From assembly GCF_050948215.1 (NCBI RefSeq), contig NW_027488832.1, forward strand, positions 62,001 to 126,000: 64,000 nucleotides of DNA, in the 5' to 3' direction. How positions within the stretch are numbered: position 1 is the stretch's first letter; each line of letters starts with the position of its first letter. Below the pieces are notes generated by a model. The model was not told where the DNA came from. It worked only from the letters and a program-made list of their open reading frames with translations, and searched no databases. Positions 1-8,791 of this stretch are shown piece after piece. This DNA is from Halictus rubicundus (Eukaryota > Arthropoda > Insecta > Hymenoptera > Halictidae). The translations under genes and the position numbers were made by a program.

Positions 1-3000
1 TCCTATTTTCTATCCTATCCTATCCTCCATCCTATCCTATCCTCTATTCTATCCTATCCTCTATCCTATACTATCCTCTATCCTATCCTATCCTGTATCC
101 TATCCTATCCTCTATCCTATCCTATCCTCTATCCTATCCTTTCCTCTATCCTATCCTATCCTCTATCCTATCCTGTCCTCTATTATATCTTATCCTCTAT
201 CCTATCCTATCCTCTATCCCATCCTATCCTCTATCCGATCCTCTATCCTATCCTATCCTGTATCCTATCCCATCCTCTATCAGATCCTCTATCCTATCCT
301 ATCATCTATCCTATCCTCTATCGTATCATATCCTCTATCCTATACTCCAGCCTATCCTCTATCCTATCCTATCCTCTATCCGATTCTCTATCCTATCCTA
401 TCCTCTATCCTATACTATCCTCTATCCTATCCTCTATCCTATCATCCATCCTATCCTATCCACTTTCCTATCCTTTCCTCTATCCTATCGTGTCCTCCAT
501 CCTCCCAAATAGCCCATAATATCGTATCCTCTATCCTATCCTATCCTCTATCCTATCCTATCCTCAATCCGATCTTCTATCCTATCCTATCCTCTATCCT
601 ATCCTCTATCCTATCCTATCCTCTATCCGATCCTCTATCCTATCCTATCCTCTATCCTATCCTTTCCTCTATCCTATCCTATCCTCTATCCTATCCTGTC
701 CTCTATGCTATCCTATCCTCTATTATATCCTATCCACTATCCTATCCTATCCTCTATCCCATCCTATCCTCTATCCGATCCTCTATCCTATCCTATCCTG
801 TATCCTATCCCATCCTCTATCAGATATTCTATCCTATCCTATCATCTATCCTATCCTCTATCGTATCCTATCCTCTATCCTATACTCCAGCCTATCCTCT
901 ATCCTATCCTATCTTCTATCCGATTCTCTATCCTATCCTATCTTCTATCCTATTCCATCCTCTATCCTATCCTATCCTCTATCCTATCCTCTATCCTATA
1001 CTCCAGCCTATCCTCTATCCTATGATATCCTCTATCCTATCCTATCCTCTATCCTATCCTTTCCTCAATCCTATTATATCCTCTATCCTATCCTATCCTC
1101 CATCCTATCCTATCCTCTATCCTATCCTATCCTCTATCCTACACTATCCTCTACCTTATCCTATCCTCTATCCTATCCAATTACCTATCCTATCCTCTAT
1201 CCTATCCTATCCTCTATCCTATCCTATCCTCTATCCTATCCTATCCTCTAACCTATCCTCAATCCTATCCTATCCTCTATCCGTCCCTCTATCCTATCCT
1301 ATCCTCTATCAGATCCTCTATCCTATCCTATCATCTACCCTATCCTCTATACCATCCTCTATCCTATCCTATCCTCTATCTGATCCTCTATCCTATCCTA
1401 TCCTCTATCCTATCCTATCCTCTATCCTATCCTCAATCCTATCCTATCCTCTATCCTACCCTATCCTCTATCCTATCCTATCCTCTATCCTATCCTATCC
1501 CCAATCCTATCCTATCCTCTATCCTATCCTATCCTGTATCCTATCCTCTATCCTATCCTCTATCCTATCCTATACTCTATCCTATACTATCCTCTGTCCT
1601 ATCCTACTTTCTATCCTATCCTATCCTGCATCGTATCCTGTACTCTATCCTATCCTATCCTCTATCCTATCCTGTCCTCTATTATATCTTATCCTCTATC
1701 CTATCCTATCCTCTATCCCATCCTATCCTCTATCCGATCCTCTATCCTATCCTATCCTGTATCCTATCCCATCCTCTATCAGATCCTCTATCCTATCCTA
1801 TCATCTATCCTATCCTCTATCGTATCATATCCTCTATCCTATACTCCAGCCTATCCTCTATCCTATCCTATCCTCTATCCGATTCTCTATCCTATACTAT
1901 CCTCTATCCTATCCTCTATCCTATCATCCATCCTATCCTATCCACTTTCCTATCCTTTCCTCTATCCTATCGTGTCCTCCATCCTCCCAAATAGCCCATA
2001 ATATCGTATCCTCTATCCTATCCTATCCTCTATCCTATCCTATCCTCAATCCGATCTTCTATCCTATCCTATCCTCTATCCTATCCTCTATCCTATCCTA
2101 TCCTCTATCCGATCCTCTATCCTATCCTATCCTCTATCCTATCCTTTCCTCTATCCTATCCTATCCTCTATCCTATCCTGTCCTCTATGCTATCCTATCC
2201 TCTATTATATCCTATCCACTATCCTATCCTATCCTCTATCCCATCCTATCCTCTATCCGATCCTCTATCCTATCCTATCCTGTATCCTATCCCATCCTCT
2301 ATCAGATCCTCTATCCTATCCTATCATCTATCCTATCCTCTATCGTATCCTATCCTCTATCCTATACTCCAGCCTATCCTCTATCCTATCCTATCTTCTA
2401 TCCGATTCTCTATCCTATCCTATCTTCTATCCTATTCCATCCTCTATCCTATCCTATCCTCTATCCTATCCTCTATCCTATACTCCAGCCTATCCTCTAT
2501 CCTATGATATCCTCTATCCTATCCTATCCTCTATCCTATCCTTTCCTCAATCCTATTATATCCTCTATCCTATCCTATCCTCCATCCTATCCTATCCTCT
2601 ATCCTATCCTATCCTCTATCCTATCCTTTCCTCTATCCTATCCTATGCTCTATCCTATCCTATCCTTTATCCTATCCTATCCTCTATCCTATCCTATCCT
2701 CTATCCTACACTATCCTCTACCTTATCCTATCCTCTATCCTATCCAATTACCTATCCTATCCTCTATCCTATCCTATCCTCTATCCTATCCTATCCTCTA
2801 TCCTATCCTATCCTCTAACCTATCCTCAATCCTATCCTATCCTCTATCCGTTCCTCTATCCTATCCTATCCTCTATCAGATCCTCTATCCTATCCTATCA
2901 TCTACCCTATCCTCTATACCATCCTCTATCCTATCCTATCCTCTATCTGATCCTCTATCCTATCCTATCCTCTATCCTATCCTATCCTCTATCCTATCCT

Positions 3001-4303
3001 CAATCCTATCCTATTCTCTATCCTACCCTATCCTCTATCCTATCCTATCCTCTATCCTATCCTATCCCCAATCCTATCCTATCCTCTATCCTATCCTATC
3101 CTGTATCCTATCCTCTATCCTATCCTCTATCCTATCCTATACTCTATCCTATACTATCCTCTGTCCTATCCTACTTTCTATCCTATCCTATCCTGCATCG
3201 TATCCTGTACTCTATCCTATCCTATCCTCTATCCTATCCTATCCCTTATCCTATCCTATCCTCTATTCTATCCTATCCTCTATCCTATACTATCCTCTAT
3301 CCTATCCTATCCTCTATCCTATCCTATCCTCTATCCTATCCTATCCTCTATATTATCCTATCCTCTATTCTATCCTATCCTCTATCCTATCCTCTATCCT
3401 ATCCTCTATCCTATCCTCTATCCTATCTTCTACCCTATCCTATCCTGTATCCTATCCTATACTCTATCCTATACTATCCTCTGTACTATCCTATTTTCTA
3501 TCCTATCCTATCCTCCATCCTATCCTATCCTCTATTCTATCCTATCCTCTATCCTATACTATCCTCTATCCTATCCTATCCTCTATCCTATCCTATCCTC
3601 TATCCTATCCTTTCCTCTATCCTATCCTATCCTCTATCCTATCCTATCCTCTATCCGATTCTCAATCCTATCCTATCTTCTATCCTATTATATCCTCTAT
3701 CCTATCCTATCCTCTATCCTATCCTATCCTCTTTCCTATTTTATCCTCTATCCTATCCTCTATCCTATCCTCTATCCTATCCTCTATCCTATCCTATCCT
3801 CTATCCTATCCTCTATCCTAGCCTCTATCCTATGATATCCTCTATCCTATCCTATCCTCTATCCTATCCTTTCCTCAATCCTATTATATCCTCTATCCTA
3901 TCCTATCCTCCATCCTATCCTATCCTCTATCCTATCCTATCCTCTATCCTATCAATTCCTCTATCCTATCCTATCCTCTATCCTATCCTATCCTTTATCC
4001 TATCCTATCCTCTATCCTATCCTATCCTCTATCCTATCCTATCCTCTATCCTATCCTATCCTCTATCCTATCCTATCCTCTATCCTATCCTATCCTCTAT
4101 CCTATCCTATCCTCTATCCTATCCTATCCTCTATCCTATCCTATCCTCTATCCTATCCTATCCTCTATATTATCCTATACTCTATTCTATCCTATCCTCT
4201 ATCCTATCCTCTATCCTATCAACTATCCTATCCTCTACCCTATCCTCTGCCCTATCCTCTATCCTATCCTATCCTCTATCCTATCCTATCCTCTAACCTA
4301 TCC
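1..4303 (+). repeat. TATCC satellite, block 1 (17-mer/12-mer array)
   Basis: Almost every base belongs to a tandem array of the 17-mer TATCCTATCCTATCCTC, with 12-mers that lack one TATCC. The + strand is nearly free of G except at variant sites such as CCTGT, CCGAT and GTATCC. Variants (CCATCC, TATTC, TATAC, CCTTTCC) are spaced so that larger repeats can be recognised. There is no gene here: the long + strand frames come from the lack of TAA, TAG and TGA in the repeat. The block starts before the window and ends at the junction with the 2.2 kb insert. The array is certain from the sequence; its chromosomal role (centromeric, subtelomeric or other heterochromatin) cannot be told. Confidence 0.97.
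172..2625 (+). repeat. Higher-order repeat of about 1.48-1.50 kb, two copies
   Basis: Marker words recur at fixed spacing. The word TATTATATCT lies at 181 and 1680 (1,499 bp apart). TGTCCTCCAT lies at 491 and 1973 (1,482 bp). The stretch 705-1025 recurs at 2187-2507 (1,482 bp) with almost no change. Further on, ACACTATCCT at 1141 recurs at 2708 (1,567 bp). The three spacings differ by 17 and 85 bp, exactly one and five basic units, so the copies differ by gain or loss of whole 17-mers. Confidence 0.85.
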
Positions 4304-4312
4304 TGTAACCGT
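4304..4312 (+). repeat. Left terminal inverted repeat of the 2.2 kb insert
   Basis: TGTAACCGT marks the exact switch from satellite to unique sequence and is the reverse complement of the last nine bases of the insert. Confidence 0.65.
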
Positions 4313-4406
4313 GTCGGTTGCATACACATATACCGCACGTATCGGTCGGCGATACGACCCCACCACCGTACCATACTACGTTGTTCGCGAGTCCGGAGAT
4401 AGTGAG

Positions 4407-4428
4407 GGATCGCGAGATATCGCGATCC
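4407..4428. repeat. Perfect 8-bp stem hairpin inside the LTR-like insert
   Basis: GGATCGCG (4407-4414) and CGCGATCC (4421-4428) are exact reverse complements around a 6-base AGATAT centre. It may be a protein-binding palindrome or a cruciform; no function is shown by the sequence. Confidence 0.5.
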
Positions 4429-4694
4429 TTGTCGAGTTGCGCACGCATCGATCCCCACTCGATAATGATCGAAGGAGGTCGATGCGAGCCAGCGATCCAG
4501 CACTCTACGTCTGGAAGCGGTCCGAGAAACACGCGTTTAAGAATTGTGTCTATTCGACGAAACACGGTACCCGTTCGAGGAGTCAAACCGACTCGGCAGA
4601 GCAAGGCAAACCGTCCTTCCTGCTCTCAACGCGTACGCGCCTCAAACCGAGGAGTCACGAGCGCAAACCGCGCCGTGGCACTGTCGAAACGTTT

Positions 4695-4703
4695 TATATA
4701 AAG
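4695..4703. promoter_or_regulatory. TATA-box-like motif (TATATAAAG)
   Basis: TATATAAAG lies in a CpG-rich stretch of the 2.2 kb insert, 391 bp from its left end. The surrounding TTTATATAAA also reads as a TATA box on the other strand, so it does not set the direction. If the insert is a solo LTR, this would be its core promoter: either a short U3 on the + strand, or a 1.8 kb U3 carrying the tandem repeats on the - strand. Confidence 0.3.
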
Positions 4704-5103
4704 CTCCGTGACTCTCGGACGTGACCGCGTAATAGTCAAACGAAATTACATAATTTTCACTCGCCTAAAGATTGATCGAGAAATGTTTAATTATCAATTC
4801 CGAAGTGAAGCATTACTAGTGTCAGTGTAGATTACTTGCAGCGAGCAAGTCGCGAGTACTATTTAGGAGCGACGGCGAGTGGAAGGCGCCGTGTGTCGGT
4901 ACGACACGATTTTGTAAAATTTAGAGAACTGCGTCGCGCAGAGATAGAAACGCGTCGCCAAGCGTGCGATTATCGCGTCGAACAGACGCAGTAGATTCAC
5001 TTCGTCCTTCAAATATAAATATTAGTATAGGGTACGTATAAGTATCGTTTCAAAGATACGGTACGTACTATACGGGTCGAAGCGAGACAGTCAATCATCG
5101 CAT

Positions 5104-5999
5104 GATCGCGGTGGTTCTTCCGAAACCTCAACAGAGCGTACTCTGAGGCTACGAAACGTACCAAAGGGTAAACTCCTGGGTTCCGAGGGACTGCCGAGGT
5201 TTTCTGTGAGTCTCGTCTGGATCGAGACTATTTCACTTCGCACAATCAGCGTTCTTCTGCCGTGACCTTAATCGAGGGTACTCCGAGGCCACGCACCGTG
5301 CCAGAGGGTACTCTTCTGGGTCCCGTGGAATTACCGAGGTTTGGTGTGGGTCTCGACCAGATTCGAGGCGATTGTACTTCGTACGATCGCGGCTACTCTG
5401 TCGTGACCTTATCAGAGCTTGCTCCGAGGCCACGTATCGTGCCGAAGGGTAGACTCCTGGGTCCCGTCGAGCGACCGAGGTTTAGTGCGAGTCTCCCCCG
5501 AATCGGTACGAAAGAGCATCGCACGATCCCGAGTATTCTGTCGTGACCTTTGTCCGAGATCACTCCGAGGCCACGTATCGTGCCAAAGGGTGAACTTATA
5601 GGTCCCGTGGAATAATCGAGGTTTAGTGCACGTCTCTACTGAATCGAGACGATCGCGCCTTGCACGATCGTGGACACTCTGCCGTGACCAATATCCGAGA
5701 ATACTCCGAGGCCATGTATCATGCCAAAGGGTAGACTCGTGCGTTCCGTGGAGTGACCAAGGTTTAGTGTGCGTCTCCACTCAGGCCACTTGTCCGAACA
5801 TCGTCCAGGTGCCTGGATGGTCTGACGGGTACGACGTCGTTCGATCGCGGATTTCGGGTCAGATAGGAGCGATCGGACTTTGCACGGTCACTGACACTCT
5901 GCCGCCGCCTCGCCCGAGACTGCTTAGAGGCCACGATTACGTGCCGAAGAGCAGAATCATTGGAAGCGTGGAGTGACGGCGATTTCGTGTTTGTCTCCA
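5104..5999. repeat. Diverged tandem array of 141-bp units
   Basis: The word CTCCGAGG and variants (CTCTGAGG, CTTAGAGG) occur at 5141, 5281, 5422, 5563, 5704 and 5923. The first five lie 140-141 bp apart; the sixth is displaced to 219 bp by extra sequence. Each unit also carries a GTGACC word, a GTGCC(A/G)AAGGGTA-like word, a GGTCCCGTGGA-like word, a CGAGGTTTAGTG-like word and a GATCG-rich part. Because 141 is 47 codons, overlapping frames show 47-residue repeats on the - strand (about 5412-5780). The many substitutions between units and the stop codons in other copies argue against a maintained protein. In an LTR, such arrays often sit in U3. Confidence 0.85.
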
Positions 6000-6492
6000 T
6001 CCTGATCACTCGTACGATTATCCGGCCGAGTGTAGGGGCGGTCAGACGGGTCACGAACTGCTTGTCGCGGGGCGCGATCCGTGCTGAGTGATTTTCTAAA
6101 CCGATTCCGAAAACCGGGCGTAGAGTCGAGCGAGCGTACCGCGAGCGTCTTTCACGCGTTCATAATACTTTGTCGCGAGCCGTCGGCACGGGAGGCCGAC
6201 CTATTGTTCCACACGGTACCTGGAATTACTGTATCCAAACACACACGATGGTTCTTACGAGAATATATCATCTTTTGTTACCTTATCTGGGCTACGAATA
6301 TCTCATTTAACTCGTCCATACCTCGCCGCTTTCCAGTGCCTGGAGGCACGAATCCATTCCTGCTCGCGAACGTGCAAGCTTCGAGAAATTAGGGTAGTAA
6401 CCGGCCCTGCGAGACGGTTAGGGATAGTCTCGAGACGCGAAGTAGAGATACGAGTAACACCGTACGCGAATCGGTAGAAACGGTAGGAAAGA

Positions 6493-6501
6493 ACGGTTAC
6501 A
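6493..6501 (-). repeat. Right terminal inverted repeat of the 2.2 kb insert
   Basis: ACGGTTACA is the exact reverse complement of the left end, and satellite resumes at the next base (6502). Confidence 0.65.
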
Positions 6502-6793
6502 ATCCTCAATCCTATCCTATCCTCTATCCGATCCTCTATCCTATCCTATCCTCTATCAGATCCTCTATCCTATCCTATCATCTATCCTATCCTCTATACC
6601 ATCCTCTATCCTATCCTATCCTCTATCTGATCCTCTATCCTATCCTATCCTCTATCCTATCCTCAATCCTATCCTATCCTCTATCCTATCCTATCCTCTA
6701 TCCTATCCTATCCTCTATCCTATCCTATCCTCTTTCCTATCCTATCCTCTATCCTATCCTATCTCCAATCCTATCCTATCCTCTATCCTATCC
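6502..6793 (+). repeat. TATCC satellite, short block 2 between two inserts
   Basis: These are about 290 bp of the same 17-mer/12-mer array in the same orientation, lying between the LTR-like insert and the T12-flanked segment. It carries the usual variants (CAATCC, CCGATCC, CAGATCC, TACCATCC). Its short length suggests that the two flanking inserts landed close together in one array. Confidence 0.95.
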
Positions 6794-6805
6794 TTTTTTT
6801 TTTTT
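6794..6805 (+). repeat. T12 run at satellite junction (A12 tail on the - strand)
   Basis: Twelve T residues abut the last TATCC of the satellite and are followed by AAAGG. The position exactly at the junction is what suggests a poly(A) tail; a random homopolymer is the alternative. Confidence 0.6.
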
Positions 6806-7337
6806 AAAGGTATTTGCCTCTATTTGACTTTTCAATTTCTACAAAAATCGTTAAAAATCTATTATCGCTGGTTACGCATGTACTTAATTTAATTTACTCT
6901 AATCAATTCGCTTAGACTTAATCTATTTTATATATACTAACACTTAAAGTACCTAGACTCGAGATTAACACTAGGATTACAAATCTAAAACCTAAACTCT
7001 AATACTTTACTAGCTAAACCTATCAACTAAAAACCAAAAAACTAACGCAAACAGTTGTAATTCTAATTTTTCTATTAACCTAACCTATGTTATCTACAAA
7101 TCGCACAGAATCGCCGAGGTCCGCAGAAATCTACTTCACGGCTGCAAAGTTCTCTCTGCCTGCTAACTTCGGAAATTTGACGAATTTCGCAAAATTGTTA
7201 GAATTTTTGGAAAAATCTCGTGCGATCGACGGGAACAATTCTAAAAACGCTTCGACTTGTCTGCAGTCGTCTGAACGTGACGAAAAAAACGCTAAAAAAT
7301 GCTAAAATTCTGCTAAATTCAGGATTTCGCAAGAGGG

Positions 7338-7370
7338 AAGTGGGGGTTTTTGGATAGTTAACCCCCACTT
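7338..7370. repeat. Hairpin with 11-bp perfect stem
   Basis: AAGTGGGGGTT (7338-7348) pairs perfectly with AACCCCCACTT (7360-7370) around an 11-base loop. The G5/C5 core makes this a very stable structure in an otherwise AT-rich region. Its function is unknown. Confidence 0.7.
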
Positions 7371-7474
7371 ATTCTTATATGGTTGTAAAGCCCTCGCTGT
7401 ATGCGTAATTTGCCTCGTTGAAAGTTTTTTCGAAAATCGGCTCCTTCCCCTTGTCAGTGCTGTTATCTCGAAAA

Positions 7475-7486
7475 GGGGGGGGGGGG
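7475..7486 (+). repeat. G12 homopolymer
   Basis: Twelve consecutive G follow CGAAAA. This run is prone to length variation and sequencing error, so any frame crossing it should not be trusted. Confidence 0.9.
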
Positions 7487-7506
7487 TTCGAAAAAATTTT
7501 TTGCCT

Positions 7507-7525
7507 TGGGGAACTTCGTTCCCCA
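7507..7525. repeat. Tight stem-loop (8-bp stem, 3-base loop)
   Basis: TGGGGAAC (7507-7514) and GTTCCCCA (7518-7525) pair perfectly over a TTC loop. It would be a very stable RNA or DNA hairpin. No T-run follows that would make it a terminator-like element. Confidence 0.7.
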
Positions 7526-8065
7526 GATCAAAAACACCCCTTACATACTCCTACCGAGTCGACCCACGTACTCAGAATTTTTTCTGATCCGAAATTATTT
7601 GGTCACCCGGTATGCACGCTAATTTTAAACTATAACCGATTCCGGCGTTCAGCGGCTCGTTGTAAAGGTACGGGCGAGCACTTTACTTTCGTCTGGTCCG
7701 TTTCCCTAAATTCCGTAAAATAAGCCTGCTAATCGCTATATCTCCGAAATGGGTGGGTGTAGAGCAAAAAGGTTTTCAGGGGGGAGAATAACTTCTCCTT
7801 TCCGGCCCCCTTCGACTCGCCACCCTCCGAAATAGACCCTCCTAAAATTTTATTATGATCGGCCTATTTTCGAGTTCCACCCGTTTCTGTCCGATATTCT
7901 AAAACTTTATATCCGGTGTACTTATTACCCTGGCTATCCCTCTGTGGTATAAGTTCTTTCTAATTCCTACCTTACTTTTAGATTGACCGTTAGACCGACC
8001 CCTCACGTTGTGTGTGGACCTTTACCGCCGGGCCTTTCGGGTGTTCTCTATCCTCTATTGTTCTT

Positions 8066-8071
<6 letters not shown>

Positions 8072-8119
<48 letters not shown>
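8072..8119 (+). repeat. (TC)24 microsatellite
   Basis: There are 48 bases of uninterrupted TC repeat, preceded by an imperfect T/C-rich lead-in. Frames that translate it as Ser-Leu or Arg-Glu runs are artefacts. Confidence 0.98.
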
Positions 8120-8121
<2 letters not shown>

Positions 8122-8283
8122 GTCACTAGACACTTGAAAGTTCTTGGTAACTATGTCTCGAGTGTACTTGGTCGTTTTTTCTACACCTTTTTTCACTGGT
8201 TTTAATTAATTATTAATTTTTCGAATCTAATTGAAATTTCTATTATTTTTAACGAGTTTCTAATCTTTTTTATTTCTTTTCAG

Positions 8284-8395
8284 GTATAGCTGTTCCCGAG
8301 GTAGATGCACGGTGCTATTTTACCCGAAGAGTTGCAGTTTTTCGGCTTTTCGGCACTCCCGTTACCCGGATTTTGCTGAAAGTATCTTTTTTCAC
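8284..8395 (+). other. Exon-like segment between splice-like signals (speculative)
   Basis: A T/C-rich tract ending in CAG (AG at 8282-8283) is followed by 112 bases, then a strong donor-like ACGTAAGTAT (GT at 8396-8397). A second pyrimidine tract ending CAG (AG at 8450-8451) lies 54 bases on, giving a 56-bp intron-like stretch. One frame of the 112 bases is open for 37 codons. No homology is recognised, and the continuation after 8452 meets a stop within 12 codons if the phase is kept. It could equally be chance in T-rich DNA. Confidence 0.15.
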
Positions 8396-8791
8396 GTAAG
8401 TATTCCTGTTTTGATCTTTTAAGAGTTTAATCTTTTCTTTTTCTTTTTCAGGTATTCGCGTTTGGTTTTTCGAGTTTCTATACTTAATGATCTGCTATTT
8501 TCTTATGAATTATACAATTGTTATTCAATTATTTAATTTCGAATTAAAGCAGTTTATCCGCCCCTGAGGGGCTTTTGACCCGGTTTCCGTGTAACTCGCG
8601 TCTTTATTCACTTTTCGGCTTTTATAATCCTTTTGACTTTAAACTTTCCACTCACTTTTTACTTTTATATGTACTCATACTAATTCTATCGAGTAGGAAT
8701 AAATTAAAGTAAAACTCGCGAGTGCGGTTGAAATTTTCGCGTTTCTATACTCTCTTACGATGTTTGCTCGGTGAGATTTCGATTCGCTCTG

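Larger units (their letters stand above)
4304..6501. mobile_element. Candidate solo LTR or non-autonomous LTR element inserted in the satellite
   Basis: This is a 2,198-bp non-satellite, CpG-rich segment with satellite on both sides. It begins TGTAACCGT and ends ACGGTTACA, a perfect 9-bp inverted terminal repeat with the TG...CA ends typical of LTRs. ATCC is present immediately outside both ends (4300-4303 and 6502-6505), which fits the 4-bp target duplication of Gypsy-type integration. However, ATCC is so common in this satellite that the match is weak evidence. There is no gag or pol frame inside. A TATA-like motif and a 141-bp tandem array lie within, as expected of a long U3-containing LTR. 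Orientation is unclear because the TATA motif reads on both strands. A short-TIR DNA transposon remnant is the alternative. Confidence 0.55.
6794..8791. other. AT-rich 2.0 kb non-satellite segment, possibly a retroposed sequence on the - strand
   Basis: The satellite stops at a run of 12 T and resumes at 8792. Read on the - strand, the segment ends in A12 followed directly by satellite, as a retroposed transcript would. The 16 bases outside each end (ATCCTCTATCCTATCC) are the same, but in this satellite such a match is expected by chance. No frame longer than about 100 codons is found, and none of those short frames (7087-7305, 7418-7723, 8008-8205) looks like a known protein. The + strand instead shows splice-like signals near 8283-8451, so orientation is unsettled. 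The segment contains two hairpins, a G12 run and a (TC)24 tract. I do not recognise a family. Confidence 0.5.

Noticed and set aside
1..4303. CRISPR-like array
   Set aside because: Repeats are contiguous short tandem units without spacers, in a eukaryotic context.
4276..4724. Overlapping 75-137 codon frames on both strands at the left part of the insert
   Set aside because: Mutually overlapping frames in CpG-rich DNA without homology; two run into the satellite.
5412..5780. 122-codon - strand frame with 47-residue repeats
   Set aside because: It is explained by the 141-bp tandem DNA repeat. The frame does not stay open over the whole array and no known domain is seen.
6081..6392. 103-codon + strand frame at the right part of the LTR-like insert
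   Set aside because: No recognisable domain, no supporting signals, and located in a probable LTR.
7077..7087. CCTAACCTA, resembling the insect telomere repeat TTAGG on the - strand
   Set aside because: Fewer than two full units in AT-rich sequence; chance. The main satellite GGATA is not the TTAGG repeat either.
7418..7723. 101-codon + strand frame
   Set aside because: It crosses a G12 homopolymer, lacks a recognised domain, and its length is within chance.
7990..8205. Arg-Glu or Ser-Leu repeat frames on either strand
   Set aside because: They are translations of the (TC)24 microsatellite.
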